A DNA stretch of 64,000 nt from Pseudomonas sp. ANT_H4 (GCF_008369295.1 NZ_VOBG01000006.1:186001-250000); one strand, 5' to 3'. Positions 34,924 to 44,417 are shown, numbered from the stretch's first letter. Made by a program: numbers and translations. Notes: generated from the sequence alone by a model not told the origin.

Positions 34924-35243
34924 GCCTGGTCAAACTGCACACATTGGCCCACTCCCGTACCGGGGATAAGGGCGACACCTCGAATATCTCGATCATTGCC
35001 TATCGGGCCGAGGATTATCCGCTGTTGTGTGAGCAACTGACGGCCGAGCGGGTGGCGGCGTATTTTGCGCCGTTGCTGGAAGCGGGTGCAGCGCCGGTAC
35101 GGCGTTATGAATTGGCGAATGTACAGGCGCTGAATTTCGTATTGCCGGGGATCTTGCGAGGCGGGGTGACACGTTCCCTGGCGCTGGATGCCCATGGCAA
35201 GTGCCTGGGCTCCGCGCTGCTGGATTTATCCATTCAAGGGTAG
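34920..35243 (+). CDS. AtuA-related small protein (C-terminal AtuA-like domain)
   Basis: A 107-residue protein beginning VKLHTLAHSRTGDKGDTSNISIIAYRAEDYPLL. It matches the small domain often found fused to the C-terminus of DUF1446 proteins or encoded just after them. Translation is coupled by an ATGA overlap with the larger gene, so the two presumably form one enzyme. No catalytic residue is known to me. Confidence 0.85.
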   Translation: MSLVKLHTLAHSRTGDKGDTSNISIIAYRAEDYPLLCEQLTAERVAAYFAPLLEAGAAPVRRYELANVQALNFVLPGILRGGVTRSLALDAHGKCLGSALLDLSIQG

Positions 35244-35252
35244 AGCAGGGCT

Positions 35253-35624
35253 TCAGGCCGCCGCAAACCGCTTGTCCAGATAATCGATGATCACCTTGGA
35301 GTCATACATCCAGGTGGTCTGGCCGTTCTCTTCAATGCGCAGGCACGGCACTTTGATCTTGCCACCCTGTTCCAGCAGAGTCTGGCGATCCTGCTCATTG
35401 TTCTTCGCGTCTTTCAATGCCACTGGCACGTTCAGACGGTGCAAGGTACGGCGCGTCTTCACGCAGAACGGGCAGGCGTGGAACTGATACAGGGTCAGGG
35501 CCTTGGCCGACTGGTCGACCACCGCCTGGGCATTGGCCGGGCGCTGTTGTTTGCGCGGGCGGGTGATGAAGTCGACAAAGATGATGACTTGGCCGAGGCC
35601 TATTCGAAGCGCTTTGACTAACAC
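35253..35624 (-). CDS. Membrane-anchored glutaredoxin-like protein
   Basis: A 123-residue protein with a short N-terminal hydrophobic helix (ALRIGLGQVIIFVDFI) followed by a glutaredoxin/GST N-terminal domain with active-site CPFC (HACPFCVKTRR). The GTG at 35624 is chosen because AAGAGG lies nine bases upstream; an ATG seven codons earlier has no ribosome site. It probably reduces mixed disulfides at the cytoplasmic face of the membrane. It converges on the AtuA-related gene. Confidence 0.88.
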   Translation of the reverse strand: MLVKALRIGLGQVIIFVDFITRPRKQQRPANAQAVVDQSAKALTLYQFHACPFCVKTRRTLHRLNVPVALKDAKNNEQDRQTLLEQGGKIKVPCLRIEENGQTTWMYDSKVIIDYLDKRFAAA

Positions 35625-35684
35625 GGTTAAAAACCTCTTGCCCATGAACGAAGGGGCGGCAGCTTACCTGATTTTCGATAGACG

Positions 35685-35718
35685 AAAAAAAACCGGCGAT
35701 GAATGCCGGTTTTCTTTT
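35685..35718. terminator. Bidirectional-looking terminator between folE and glutaredoxin gene
   Basis: AACCGGC and GCCGGTT form the stem, with A-runs on the left and T-runs on the right. Read leftward it ends folE, 10 bp after its stop. Confidence 0.85.
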
Positions 35719-35728
35719 GTGCAGCCTG

Positions 35729-36274
35729 TTATTTGATCAGGCTGAGAAACTCGCTACGGGTCGCCGCGTTTTCGCGGAACTCACCCAGCATCACCGACGT
35801 GATCATCGACGAATTCTGTTTCTCCACACCGCGCATCATCATGCACATGTGCTTGGCCTCGATCACCACGGCCACGCCCAGGGCACCGGTCACCTGCTGA
35901 ACGGCATCGGCGATCTGGCGGCTGAGGTTTTCCTGGATCTGCAGGCGGCGGGCGTACATGTCGACGATACGCGCGACCTTCGACAGCCCCAGTACTTTGC
36001 CGCTGGGGATATAGGCGACGTGGGCCTTGCCGATGAACGGCAGCAAGTGGTGTTCGCACAACGAGTACAACTCGATGTCCTTGACCAGCACCATTTCACT
36101 GTTGTCGGAGCTGAACAAGGCACCGTTGGTGACTTCTTCCAGAGTCTGTTCATAACCGCGGCAAAGGTACTGCATCGCCTTGGCGGCACGTTTTGGCGTG
36201 TCGAGCAGGCCCTCGCGGGAGACGTCCTCGCCGAGTTGGCCGAGGATCGCGGTGTAATTCTGTTCCAGGGACAT
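35729..36274 (-). CDS. folE: GTP cyclohydrolase I
   Basis: A 181-residue FolE with the zinc/active-site motif [20 protein letters not shown] and the C-terminal [14 protein letters not shown] containing the second zinc Cys. It converts GTP to dihydroneopterin triphosphate for folate and related pterins. The ATG at 36274 gives the usual length; the open frame continues upstream towards the Smr gene and is ignored. It follows the Smr-domain gene on the same strand. Confidence 0.96.
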   Translation of the reverse strand: MSLEQNYTAILGQLGEDVSREGLLDTPKRAAKAMQYLCRGYEQTLEEVTNGALFSSDNSEMVLVKDIELYSLCEHHLLPFIGKAHVAYIPSGKVLGLSKVARIVDMYARRLQIQENLSRQIADAVQQVTGALGVAVVIEAKHMCMMMRGVEKQNSSMITSVMLGEFRENAATRSEFLSLIK

Positions 36275-36352
36275 GAAACTACCTGTGGGATTTTCGCAAA
36301 GTACAAGGGTACGGTGGCCGACACATCGCTGCAAGCCTGACGATGGCACTTG

Positions 36353-36910
36353 TTACTCGTCGCGCCCTTCCATCATCGTGCGCTTGAGCATCACATACAC
36401 CGCACCGGCACCGCCGTGGCGCGGCTGGCAGGAGGTAAAGCCGAGCACCTGGGAATGCTGGCGCAACCAGGTGTTGACGTGGCTCTTGATCATCGGCCGC
36501 TTTCCATCCAGGCGCACAGCCTTGCCGTGGGTGACGCGCACACAGCGGATTTCGAATTTAGTGGCTTCGGCAAGGAAGGCCCAGAGGGTTTCACGCGCTT
36601 TTTCCACGGTCATGCCGTGCAGGTCGAGGCTGCCCTCGAACGGAATCTGGCCAACCTTGAGCTTGCGCATCTGGCTTTCCTGGACGCCATCGCGGGCCCA
36701 CATCAGCTCATCTTCGGGGCCAACGTCGATGACGAACTGATCGGACAGGCCGTCCACCGTGGTGGTATCCATCCGCACTGTGGCTGCTTGGCGCAGCTTG
36801 GCGATCTGCGCACGGTCGGCCTTGGGTTTGCCGGTTTCAGCGCGCTCGTGCTTGATGGGCTTGATGCCTTGAGTCGCGCTTTTGAACAGGGAAAAATCGT
36901 CGTCTTGCAT
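36353..36910 (-). CDS. Smr-domain endonuclease family protein
   Basis: A 185-residue protein with a charged N-terminal half and a C-terminal Smr domain: SLDLHGMTVEKARETLWAF, then VTHGKAVRLDGKRPMIKSHV and GGAGAVYVMLKR. Stand-alone Smr proteins such as E. coli SmrA/SmrB cleave DNA or mRNA at collided ribosomes. Here the LDxH motif is present as LDLH, and HGK replaces the usual HGxG, so activity is likely but unproven. GGAGG lies five bases before the ATG. Confidence 0.88.
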   Translation of the reverse strand: MQDDDFSLFKSATQGIKPIKHERAETGKPKADRAQIAKLRQAATVRMDTTTVDGLSDQFVIDVGPEDELMWARDGVQESQMRKLKVGQIPFEGSLDLHGMTVEKARETLWAFLAEATKFEIRCVRVTHGKAVRLDGKRPMIKSHVNTWLRQHSQVLGFTSCQPRHGGAGAVYVMLKRTMMEGRDE

Positions 36911-36986
36911 GTCAGCCTCCGCGAAGGGCGGGCAGTTTACCCAAATCGAGGCGCCAGAGGCGGGACAAAACGCTATCAGTGTCTTT

Positions 36987-37307
36987 TCAGTCGTGTTTTT
37001 TCATCAAGTGCGAAGCGATGCTCAACTCCAGCGGCTGACGCATGCGCCGCCGGCAACGGCGCCACAACCACACGCCAACCCACAGGATCAACAGGCCAAT
37101 CACCAGCACTACGGCAGAACCGCCCGGGCTGGCATTCAGCTCGCCAAGGGCCGGTGAGTGTCCCAACAGACTTGCGGCCCCGGCCATTGCCAGCAACACG
37201 CCCAACATCGTCAAAAGCGCGGCAAAGCCGGCGCCCAGACGCAGACGCCAGTTGCTCGGACCCTTGGGGCGCAAGCGACGAGCGTCAAAACCATCGGATA
37301 TCTTCAT
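36987..37307 (-). CDS. Small inner-membrane protein, unknown
   Basis: A 106-residue protein with two hydrophobic helices (GAGFAALLTMLGVLLAMAGA and AVVLVIGLLILWVGVWLW) joined by a short polar loop and followed by an Arg-rich tail (RRCRRRMRQ), so both ends are probably cytoplasmic. AGGAAAGG precedes the ATG. It has the codon bias of its neighbours. I do not recognise the family. Confidence 0.75.
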   Translation of the reverse strand: MKISDGFDARRLRPKGPSNWRLRLGAGFAALLTMLGVLLAMAGAASLLGHSPALGELNASPGGSAVVLVIGLLILWVGVWLWRRCRRRMRQPLELSIASHLMKKHD

Positions 37308-37446
37308 TCCGACCTTTCCTCAAGGGTATCGGCCCTTCGACCGGAAGATGGACAGGTTGTTCCGGGTGCAGAGGCAATTGCAGCAAATGAGAGGCTTTTG
37401 CGGATGAGCGGGGCCGCAATGGCTGCACCGCTCATCGATAGGTCGA

Positions 37447-38037
37447 TCAGATCAGATCTTTGGTCAAGGCGAGTGTGGCGAAGTTGTCGGCCATGATGGC
37501 CATCTCGGTTTGCTGCACATGCTCGGCGCTGAGGATACCGCCCTTGTAAGGCAGGTCGCGGGTGGCGCAGGCATCTTCCACCAGGGTGCAGCGAAAGCCC
37601 AGGTTCTTCGCCGCGCGCACAGTGGTGCTGACACTGGAGTGGCTCATGAAACCGCAGACAATCAGGTCCAGGGAGCCGAGGTCCTGCAGGCGCTTTTCCA
37701 GGGCCGTGCCATGGAAGGCGCTGGGTAGCAACTTGCCGATGATGGTTTCGTCACCTTCAGGCTCAAGCCCCGGGATGAATTCGCCGCGCTCGCCCTGTGG
37801 GTCGAACAGACCGCCTACGGTGCCCAGGTGGCGCACATGGACAATCGGACGCCCGGCGTTGCGTGCCGCAGCCGTCAGTTGTTTGATGTTTTCGACAGCT
37901 GCTTCCATGCCCGACAGGGCAAGGGGGCCGCTCAAATACTCTTTCTGGGCATCGATGATCACAAGGGTCGCGTGGCCCAAATTGGCCGGTGCGTAACCAC
38001 GACCGCTGAGTTGAAACATCGTCTTTGGAACGGACAT
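37447..38037 (-). CDS. Isochorismatase-fold hydrolase with Ser at the usual catalytic Cys
   Basis: A 196-residue protein of the isochorismatase/cysteine-hydrolase fold. Catalytic Asp29 is in LVIIDAQKEY and Lys102 in IIGKLLPSAF. The segment that normally reads GxxTxxCVxxT is GFMSHSSVSTT, placing Ser135 (codon AGT) at the nucleophile position. AGGAG lies seven bases before the ATG. In EntB/PhzD-type isochorismatases this Cys is also absent, so a hydrolase with a non-thiol mechanism is possible. It stands alone upstream of prmB, in the opposite direction. Confidence 0.87.
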   Translation of the reverse strand: MSVPKTMFQLSGRGYAPANLGHATLVIIDAQKEYLSGPLALSGMEAAVENIKQLTAAARNAGRPIVHVRHLGTVGGLFDPQGERGEFIPGLEPEGDETIIGKLLPSAFHGTALEKRLQDLGSLDLIVCGFMSHSSVSTTVRAAKNLGFRCTLVEDACATRDLPYKGGILSAEHVQQTEMAIMADNFATLALTKDLI

Positions 38038-38276
38038 TCTGGGGCTCCTGTGAGTGGGGCTTTTGCGACATTGTCCTCTGGCTGAGCGCTTCTGTGAATC
38101 GCTACCATCGTAAGGTACGCCGTTGTTGGCCTACAGCCATGTCAAGAGGGTGCGATGTGTAACAGAAAGAAGCACAAGCGGATGAAATTCGACGTACGGT
38201 GAAGGTTTTTCGTACATCGTCCGTACAGCTTAAGGCTGTTAGAATCGCCAGTCGTTTTTTCCAGGAGCTTGCCCCC

Positions 38277-39185
38277 GTGATCACTTCTCGCCTGCGCACT
38301 TTGCGCGACCACATCCGTTGGGCTGTTAGCCGTTTCCATGGGGAAGACCTGTTTTTTGGCCATGGCACCGACAATGCCTGGGACGAAGCCCGGCAACTGG
38401 TGCTCGGCGCCTTGCACCTGCCGTGGGAAATTGCCGACAGTTATCTGGACTGCAACCTGGAAGAGGATGAACTGGTCAATCTGCAGTGCATGCTCAAGCG
38501 CCGGATTGAAGAGCGCATTCCTACCGCCTACCTGTTGGGCGAAGCCTGGTTTTGCAGCATGTCGTTCATCGTCGATGAGCGAGTGCTGATCCCGCGTTCG
38601 CCGATTGGCGAGCTGATCGAAAACCGCTTCGAACCTTGGTTCGCCGTACCGCCAGCGCGCATTCTCGACCTGTGCACCGGTTCCGGCTGCATCGGCATTG
38701 CCTGTGCCTACGAGTTCCAGGGCGCCGAAGTGGTGCTGGCGGACTTGTCGTTCGAAGCGCTGGAAGTGGCCAACCAGAACATCGAGCGTCATGGCGTCGA
38801 TGAGCGGGTCTACACCGTTCAGGGCGACGGCTTCGACGGCCTGCCGGGCCAGCGTTTTGACCTGATCGTTTCCAACCCGCCCTATGTTGATGCTGAAGAC
38901 TTCGCCGACATGCCCGACGAATACCAGCACGAACCCGAACTGGGCCTGGCCTGCGGTGAAGATGGCTTGAACCTGGTACGGCGCATGCTGGCCGAGGCGG
39001 CGGATCATTTGACCGAGAAAGGCTTGTTGATCGTCGAGGTGGGCAACAGCCAGGTTCATGTCGAGGCGCTATACCCCGAGGTGGATTTTGCCTGGCTGGA
39101 CTTCAAGCGGGGCGGGCATGGGGTGTTTATGCTCACCGCCGAACAGTGCCGGCAGCATCAGGCGGTGTTTGCCTCAAGGGTTTAA
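38277..39185 (+). CDS. prmB: Ribosomal protein L3 N5-glutamine methyltransferase
   Basis: A 302-residue SAM-dependent methyltransferase. SAM motif I is [13 protein letters not shown] (about residue 134), and [11 protein letters not shown] carries the NPPY motif that holds the target glutamine. The long N-terminal helical part and its GTG start (AGGAG ten bases upstream) match PrmB rather than PrmC. It methylates a glutamine of ribosomal protein L3. Its location a few genes from aroC is the pseudomonad arrangement. Confidence 0.93.
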   Translation: MITSRLRTLRDHIRWAVSRFHGEDLFFGHGTDNAWDEARQLVLGALHLPWEIADSYLDCNLEEDELVNLQCMLKRRIEERIPTAYLLGEAWFCSMSFIVDERVLIPRSPIGELIENRFEPWFAVPPARILDLCTGSGCIGIACAYEFQGAEVVLADLSFEALEVANQNIERHGVDERVYTVQGDGFDGLPGQRFDLIVSNPPYVDAEDFADMPDEYQHEPELGLACGEDGLNLVRRMLAEAADHLTEKGLLIVEVGNSQVHVEALYPEVDFAWLDFKRGGHGVFMLTAEQCRQHQAVFASRV

Positions 39186-39312
39186 CCTTGCTCACTGTAG
39201 GAGTCGAGACACAAAATGTGTGGCTTGCCTGCGATAGCGATGGATCGGTCAATATTGAAGTCGACTGTCACCCTCTTGTCGCGGCATGGGTATCGTTCTA
39301 GGGGGCGATGGA

Positions 39313-40047
39313 GTACATATCCGTTAGCTCGGTCATGGCGGCTTAGGGTTACGCCCTTACGGCGTGTCACTTTGAAAAGCCCAAAGTAACCAAAGGCTCC
39401 TGCCCTACCTATCGGCGCCTCGCCTAGGCTTGGCGTTCCCTCACTCCGACATTGCTCCGTGGGCCGCCGCGATGGGCCATCCCTGGCCCAGCGCGGCTAA
39501 ACCGGCGTCCTGCCGGTTTACCCACTACGCAACGCCTGCGTTCGGCCTCTGGTTTTATGGGCAGGCAGATCAAGAACCAAATCAAAAGCCAGTGCCTGCC
39601 AATCGGCTTTTCTGTAGGAGCGAGCTTGCTCGCGAAGAACCTGAGGGCACCGCGGTGATGCAGGATACCAGCGTTATCGTTAACGACCATCGCGAGCAAG
39701 CTCGCTCCTACAGTGGGCAGTGGATACGCTCTTGCTTTTCACCACTCAGGTCGGCTACCAGGCCGCCGTGCTTTTGCTTTTGATCTAAGGCGCCCCGTTA
39801 AACCACGATGGCTGAACGCAGGCATTGAGCCGTGGGTAAACCGGCAGGACGCCGGTTTAGCCGCGCTGGGCCAAGGATGGCCCATCGCGGCGGCCCACGG
39901 AGCAATGCCGGAGTGAGGGCATGCCGAGCCACAGCGAGGCACCGAGTGGTGGGGCAAGAGCGCTTTGGTTACTTTGCCGCTTTTGCAAAGTGACACGCCG
40001 TAAGGGCGTAACCCTAAGCAGCCCTGACCAAAATAACGGATATGTAC
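39313..40047. repeat. Palindromic composite repeat, copy 2 (most complete)
   Basis: The 968-bp gap (39186-40153) holds no supported gene. Two arms of about 300 bp, in inverted orientation (39313-39612 and 39740-40047), surround an intact REPIN. Each arm runs from the outer TACATATCCGTTA through GCGTGTCACTTT, CTCACTCC, GGGCCGCCGCGATGGGCCAT and the CCGGCGTCCTGCCGG hairpin. The left arm ends with GGCAGGCAGATCAAGAACC; the right arm begins with CGGCTACCAGGCCGCCGTGC, so the innermost parts differ. Chance open frames on both strands would give similar hypothetical proteins in every copy. Confidence 0.88.
39613..39712. repeat. REPIN forming the core of copy 2
   Basis: Two complete inverted REPs (TGTAGGAGCGAGCTTGCTCG and its complement) with a spacer of about 60 bp (AACCTGAGGGCACCGCGGTG, ...TTATCGTTAACGA) lie exactly between the two long arms. 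Confidence 0.92.
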
Positions 40048-40153
40048 CCAGCCCGCCGCCCCATAATCCTGTCCGCAACAATGTGTAGACACCCATGCTC
40101 ATCGCAGGTAAACCACATACATTCAACTCGATTTCTTCAGTGCAAATCAGTTG

Positions 40154-40957
40154 TCAGCGATGCGTCGCAATCCAGATCAACAACCCCGCCTGAAACACCG
40201 TAAACGCCACCAGGCAAGTAATGGTGAAGCGCAAACCGCTGTCTTCGCGCTTGAACTTGATGACCTTTTCCTCTTCCTTGCGCAGCCTCACTTCCTGCTC
40301 CGTCAGGTTCTGCTCGGCTTGCTGCAGCATCTGCGCCGCCTCGAGGATTTCCACGAACTGCAGCTTTTCGGTGTTCCAGCTGTCCAGCAGGTCGCTGACC
40401 TTGCCCGGTTGCACGTTGCCCTTCAAATGCTGGACATCGGCGTAGGCCACATCAAAGCCCTGGATACGCAGGAAGTGATCACGCCGAAGGCGCGTGGCTT
40501 CGTTTAAAGCATCCTTGTTCGCCAGGTCGACACCGTCGACGCGATAGTGCGACCACTTCTTTTTCGCCCAGGCGACACCCTGTGCCACCAGGAAGCGACC
40601 GATGCCACGGTTGGCCGGTTCGATCTCCAGGCTGTTGCCGGGGCCGAAATGCACCCGCTGGGTGGCGTGTTCAACCCAGATATCCAGGTGATTCTGTTCG
40701 CGCCGCACTCGTTGCCCGGGCAGTTGGATGACCATGCGTAGCAGGCTCTGGTCCTTGTTATTGCGTTCGGCGTAGCCAAATTGAACAAAGCGCAACGGCC
40801 GCACGCCGGTGGCGCGATCGGTTGCCAAGGGCGCCAGGCGCAGCATCTTGAAGTGTTCGGCCTGAACCTCCGCCCACGGCAGCGCAGCCGCTGCGGCCGC
40901 TTCGGTTTCAGCGGGGGTTTCGGCGGGAGATTCCGGTATTGCGTCGGTGTTCGTCAT
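40154..40957 (-). CDS. Conserved hypothetical protein, C-terminal membrane helix and coiled coil
   Basis: A 267-residue protein. The Ala/Glu-rich N-terminus is probably disordered, a mixed middle region has no motif I know, and a coiled coil lies at about 195-235 (EAAQMLQQAEQNLTEQEVRL). One C-terminal transmembrane helix (FTITCLVAFTVFQAGLLIWIA) makes it a tail-anchored type protein facing the cytoplasm. AGGA is nine bases before the ATG. Its place between prmB and the alpha/beta hydrolase before aroC is shared with other pseudomonads. No function can be assigned. Confidence 0.8.
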   Translation of the reverse strand: MTNTDAIPESPAETPAETEAAAAAALPWAEVQAEHFKMLRLAPLATDRATGVRPLRFVQFGYAERNNKDQSLLRMVIQLPGQRVRREQNHLDIWVEHATQRVHFGPGNSLEIEPANRGIGRFLVAQGVAWAKKKWSHYRVDGVDLANKDALNEATRLRRDHFLRIQGFDVAYADVQHLKGNVQPGKVSDLLDSWNTEKLQFVEILEAAQMLQQAEQNLTEQEVRLRKEEEKVIKFKREDSGLRFTITCLVAFTVFQAGLLIWIATHR

Positions 40958-41058
40958 TCGGTGCGATCCTGTCCAAGCCCCTGCGAGTCGACAGTCTTTT
41001 TGCTGTTGACCCTGTGCTTATCGGCCGCTTTATTCAGGACTGGAGGGCAAATGCTAGC

Positions 41059-42021
41059 TTAACTGGGGCGAAGTCCGTCGATAAAGCGAATCAGGCGGGT
41101 ACCCAGCTCAGCAGCGAGAGGCAATTGCGGGTTGTTGTAGGAGGCCAATTGCTGTTTCACATCGTTGGGGACGATACGCATCACATGGTTCATGCCTTCG
41201 ATCACTGTCAGCTCGGCATCCGGTTTGGACACCTTGAGCTTCTGCGCGTCAGTCACGCCCACTTGCAGGTCGTTGGTGCCCTGGATGATCAGGGCCGGCA
41301 TCGTCAGCTTGGCAAACGCGGCCGAAGGATCGGCGCGGAACAGGCTGATCAGATAAGGCTGCACGCTGGGCCGGAAAATGCCCTCAAGCGGGCCGGGTAC
41401 ATCGGCGTCCACCTGACCAGACTTGAGGTGGTCGAGAATCTGGTTGCTGCGCAGCAACAGGGCCGGGGGCAGATGGTCAGCCAGTTGCTGGCGGATCACC
41501 TGGTCCACCGGGCGGGCGCTGCCGGACAGGGAAATCACCCCGGCGGGATTGAGTTGCGGGGCGGCGAGGGCGGCCACCAATGCGCCTTCGCTGTGGCCCA
41601 GCACAATCAGCGGCCCCAGGCGCGGGTCGGTTTTCAGCAGTTTGCCCCAGGCGACGGCGTCGGCCACGTAGGCGTCCAGGGTCAGGTTGCGCTCATCGGG
41701 TGTTGCCGCGAGGCTCGCGGCCACGCCGCGCTTGTCATAGCGCACGCTGGCGATGTTGTGTTTGGCCAGCACCCACGCCAGGCGTTTGAGGCTGTCGTTG
41801 CGTGCGCCATCGGCGCTGTTGCCGTTGCGGTCGGTGGGCCCTGAGCCGGCAATGATCAGCACCACGGGCACCGGGCTGTCGGATTTGGGCAGCAACAGCG
41901 AGCCAAACAGCTCGCCGCTGCCGGTGTCCAGGCTGATGGGCCGTTGCAGCACGACAGGGGAGGCGGCGAAGCCAAGGCTGGAAAACAGGGTGAGGGTCAA
42001 GAGCAAGACTCGAAGCATCAT
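41059..42021 (-). CDS. Exported alpha/beta hydrolase
   Basis: A 320-residue hydrolase with a signal peptide (MLRVLLLTLTLFSSLGFAAS). The nucleophile Ser is in VLGHSEGALVAALAA, the oxyanion region is IIAGSGPTDRNGNS, and a late acid/His pair lies around GTNDLQVG and GMNHVMRIV. Probably periplasmic; an esterase or peptidase role is possible. Two adjacent ATG codons compete as start, with only weak ribosome sites. It is divergent from aroC. Confidence 0.88.
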   Translation of the reverse strand: MMLRVLLLTLTLFSSLGFAASPVVLQRPISLDTGSGELFGSLLLPKSDSPVPVVLIIAGSGPTDRNGNSADGARNDSLKRLAWVLAKHNIASVRYDKRGVAASLAATPDERNLTLDAYVADAVAWGKLLKTDPRLGPLIVLGHSEGALVAALAAPQLNPAGVISLSGSARPVDQVIRQQLADHLPPALLLRSNQILDHLKSGQVDADVPGPLEGIFRPSVQPYLISLFRADPSAAFAKLTMPALIIQGTNDLQVGVTDAQKLKVSKPDAELTVIEGMNHVMRIVPNDVKQQLASYNNPQLPLAAELGTRLIRFIDGLRPS

Positions 42022-42163
42022 CGCGCCATCATGAGGAAGGTGCCGGTTGGACCAACGTCTACCGGTAAGGTTTCGAGGATGAACTACTGAGAGAGCCTGC
42101 GTATACTGGCGCGCTTAGTTATCACGGTTGAGTTATTTCAGCTGATTTCACGGAGCGCCCTGC

Positions 42164-43255
42164 ATGTCCGGCAATACCTACGGCAAGCTGTTCACTGTCA
42201 CCACCGCGGGCGAAAGCCATGGCCCGGCGTTGGTCGCCATTGTCGACGGCTGCCCGCCGGGCCTTGAGCTGTCCCTGGAAGACCTGCAGCGCGACCTGGA
42301 TCGCCGCAAGCCCGGCACCAGCCGCCACACCACCCAGCGCCAGGAGCCCGACGAAGTCGAAATCCTCTCCGGCGTGTTCGAGGGCCGCACCACCGGTTGT
42401 GCCATCGGCCTGTTGATCCGCAACACCGACCAGAAGTCCAAGGACTACTCGGCTATCAAGGACCTGTTCCGCCCGTCCCATGCCGACTACACCTACCATC
42501 ACAAATACGGTGAGCGCGATTACCGTGGTGGCGGTCGCAGTTCGGCGCGGGAAACTGCCATGCGCGTCGCAGCCGGCGCCATTGCCAAGAAATACCTGGC
42601 CACCCAGGGCATCGTCATTCGCGGCTACATGAGCCAGCTCGGCCCGATCGAAATCCCGTTCAAGACCTGGGACAGCGTTGAAGAAAACGCCTTCTTCAGC
42701 CCCGACCCAGACAAAGTGCCGGAGCTGGAAGCCTACATGGACCAATTGCGCCGGGATCAGGATTCCGTCGGCGCCAAGATCACCGTAGTCGCCGAAGGCG
42801 TGATGCCGGGCTTGGGCGAGCCGATCTTCGACCGCCTGGACGCCGAACTGGCCCATGCGCTAATGAGCATCAACGCGGTCAAGGGCGTGGAAATCGGCGC
42901 CGGTTTCGCCAGTGTTGCCCAGCGTGGCACCGAGCACCGCGACGAACTGACGCCTGAAGGGTTTGTCAGCAACAACGCTGGCGGTATTCTCGGCGGCATT
43001 TCGTCCGGCCAGCCCATCGTTGCGCACCTGGCGCTCAAGCCAACGTCGAGCATCACTACGCCGGGGCGCTCCATTGATGTTCACGGCAACCCGGTGGACG
43101 TGATCACCAAGGGTCGCCATGACCCGTGTGTCGGCATCCGTGCCACGCCGATTGCCGAAGCAATGATGGCTATCGTGCTGATGGATCATCTGCTGCGCCA
43201 TCGCGGGCAAAATGCCGATGTGCGTGTGAGCACCCCGGTGTTGGGTCAGTTGTGA
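42164..43255 (+). CDS. aroC: Chorismate synthase
   Basis: A 363-residue AroC with its FMN-binding signature near the start ([17 protein letters not shown]), then [12 protein letters not shown] and the Arg-rich [18 protein letters not shown]. It makes chorismate from EPSP, the last common step of aromatic synthesis. GGAG precedes the ATG. It is the first gene of a rightward unit with an MFS transporter 13 bp later. Confidence 0.98.
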   Translation: MSGNTYGKLFTVTTAGESHGPALVAIVDGCPPGLELSLEDLQRDLDRRKPGTSRHTTQRQEPDEVEILSGVFEGRTTGCAIGLLIRNTDQKSKDYSAIKDLFRPSHADYTYHHKYGERDYRGGGRSSARETAMRVAAGAIAKKYLATQGIVIRGYMSQLGPIEIPFKTWDSVEENAFFSPDPDKVPELEAYMDQLRRDQDSVGAKITVVAEGVMPGLGEPIFDRLDAELAHALMSINAVKGVEIGAGFASVAQRGTEHRDELTPEGFVSNNAGGILGGISSGQPIVAHLALKPTSSITTPGRSIDVHGNPVDVITKGRHDPCVGIRATPIAEAMMAIVLMDHLLRHRGQNADVRVSTPVLGQL

Positions 43256-43268
43256 CGGTCTGACGGCC

Positions 43269-44417
43269 GTGGCAGCGCTTGCGTACTGGCGGCTCTCCAG
43301 CTTCTACCTGTTCTATTTCGCCCTGCTCGGATCGACAGCGCCCTTCCTGGCGCTGTATTTCGATCACCTCGGGTTTTCCAGCGCGCGCATCGGCGAGTTG
43401 GTAGCCATCCCCATGCTGATGCGCTGCGTGGCGCCCAATATCTGGGGCTGGCTGGGGGATTACACGGGTCGGCGCCTGGCCATCGTGCGGTTTGGCGCAG
43501 TCTGCACTCTGTTGAGCTTTTCGCTGATCTTCATCAGCAAGTCCTACGCCTGGCTGGCGATGGTCATGGCCTTGCACGCCTTCTTCTGGCATGCGGTGCT
43601 GCCGCAGTTTGAAGTGATTACCCTGGCGCATTTGCAAGGCCAGACCTCGCGCTACAGCCAGATCCGCCTGTGGGGCTCCATCGGTTTTATCCTGGCCGTG
43701 GTGGCCCTGGGTCGCCTATTCGAAGCCTTGAGCCTGGACATTTACCCGGTGGCGATCGCGGTGATCATGGTGGGTATCATCGGTGCCAGCCTGTGGGTGC
43801 CCAATGCCCAACCGTCGACCCAGGGCAATCGCCTGGCCGCCGATGGCTTCTTGCGCCAGCTAAGCAGCCCCGGGGTAATGGCGTTTTATGCCTGCGTCGC
43901 GCTAATGCAAATGAGCCACGGCCCGTATTACACCTTCCTGACCCTGCACCTTGAACATCTTGGCTACAGCCGTGGCGTGATCGGCCTGCTCTGGGCCCTG
44001 GGGGTGGTGGCGGAAGTGTTGATGTTCATGGCCATGAGCCGGATTCTGACGCGCTTCTCAGTGCGCCGCGTGCTGATCGCCAGTTTTCTGCTGGCGGCGA
44101 TGCGCTGGCTGTTGCTGGGTTCGTTTGCCGAGTTTTTCTGGGTGCTGCTGTTTGCCCAGGTCTTGCACGCCGCTACTTTCGGCAGTTTTCATGCTGCTGC
44201 CATTCAGTTCGTCCAGCGTAGCTTCGGCGCTCGCCAGCAAGGCCAGGGACAGGCGCTGTATGCCGCCCTTGCCGGCACCGGAGGCGCGGTGGGCGCCTTG
44301 TATTCGGGGTATAGCTGGAACCTGCTGGGGCCGACCCTGACCTTCAGCATTGCCAGCCTCGCGGCCCTCGCGGCCGCTGTGATCATGGCTGTTCGATTGC
44401 CAGAGGAGCGGCCATGA
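43269..44417 (+). CDS. MFS transporter (HcaT/PPP-like)
   Basis: A 382-residue major-facilitator protein of 12 spans. It opens YWRLSSFYLFYFALLGSTAPFLALYF and carries the loop 2-3 sequence WGWLGDYTGRRLA, resembling the phenylpropionate/nucleoside-type MFS_1-like group. The start is a GTG with a weak site, 13 bp after aroC. Its stop overlaps the next small ORF. The substrate is unknown. Confidence 0.87.
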   Translation: MAALAYWRLSSFYLFYFALLGSTAPFLALYFDHLGFSSARIGELVAIPMLMRCVAPNIWGWLGDYTGRRLAIVRFGAVCTLLSFSLIFISKSYAWLAMVMALHAFFWHAVLPQFEVITLAHLQGQTSRYSQIRLWGSIGFILAVVALGRLFEALSLDIYPVAIAVIMVGIIGASLWVPNAQPSTQGNRLAADGFLRQLSSPGVMAFYACVALMQMSHGPYYTFLTLHLEHLGYSRGVIGLLWALGVVAEVLMFMAMSRILTRFSVRRVLIASFLLAAMRWLLLGSFAEFFWVLLFAQVLHAATFGSFHAAAIQFVQRSFGARQQGQGQALYAALAGTGGAVGALYSGYSWNLLGPTLTFSIASLAALAAAVIMAVRLPEERP

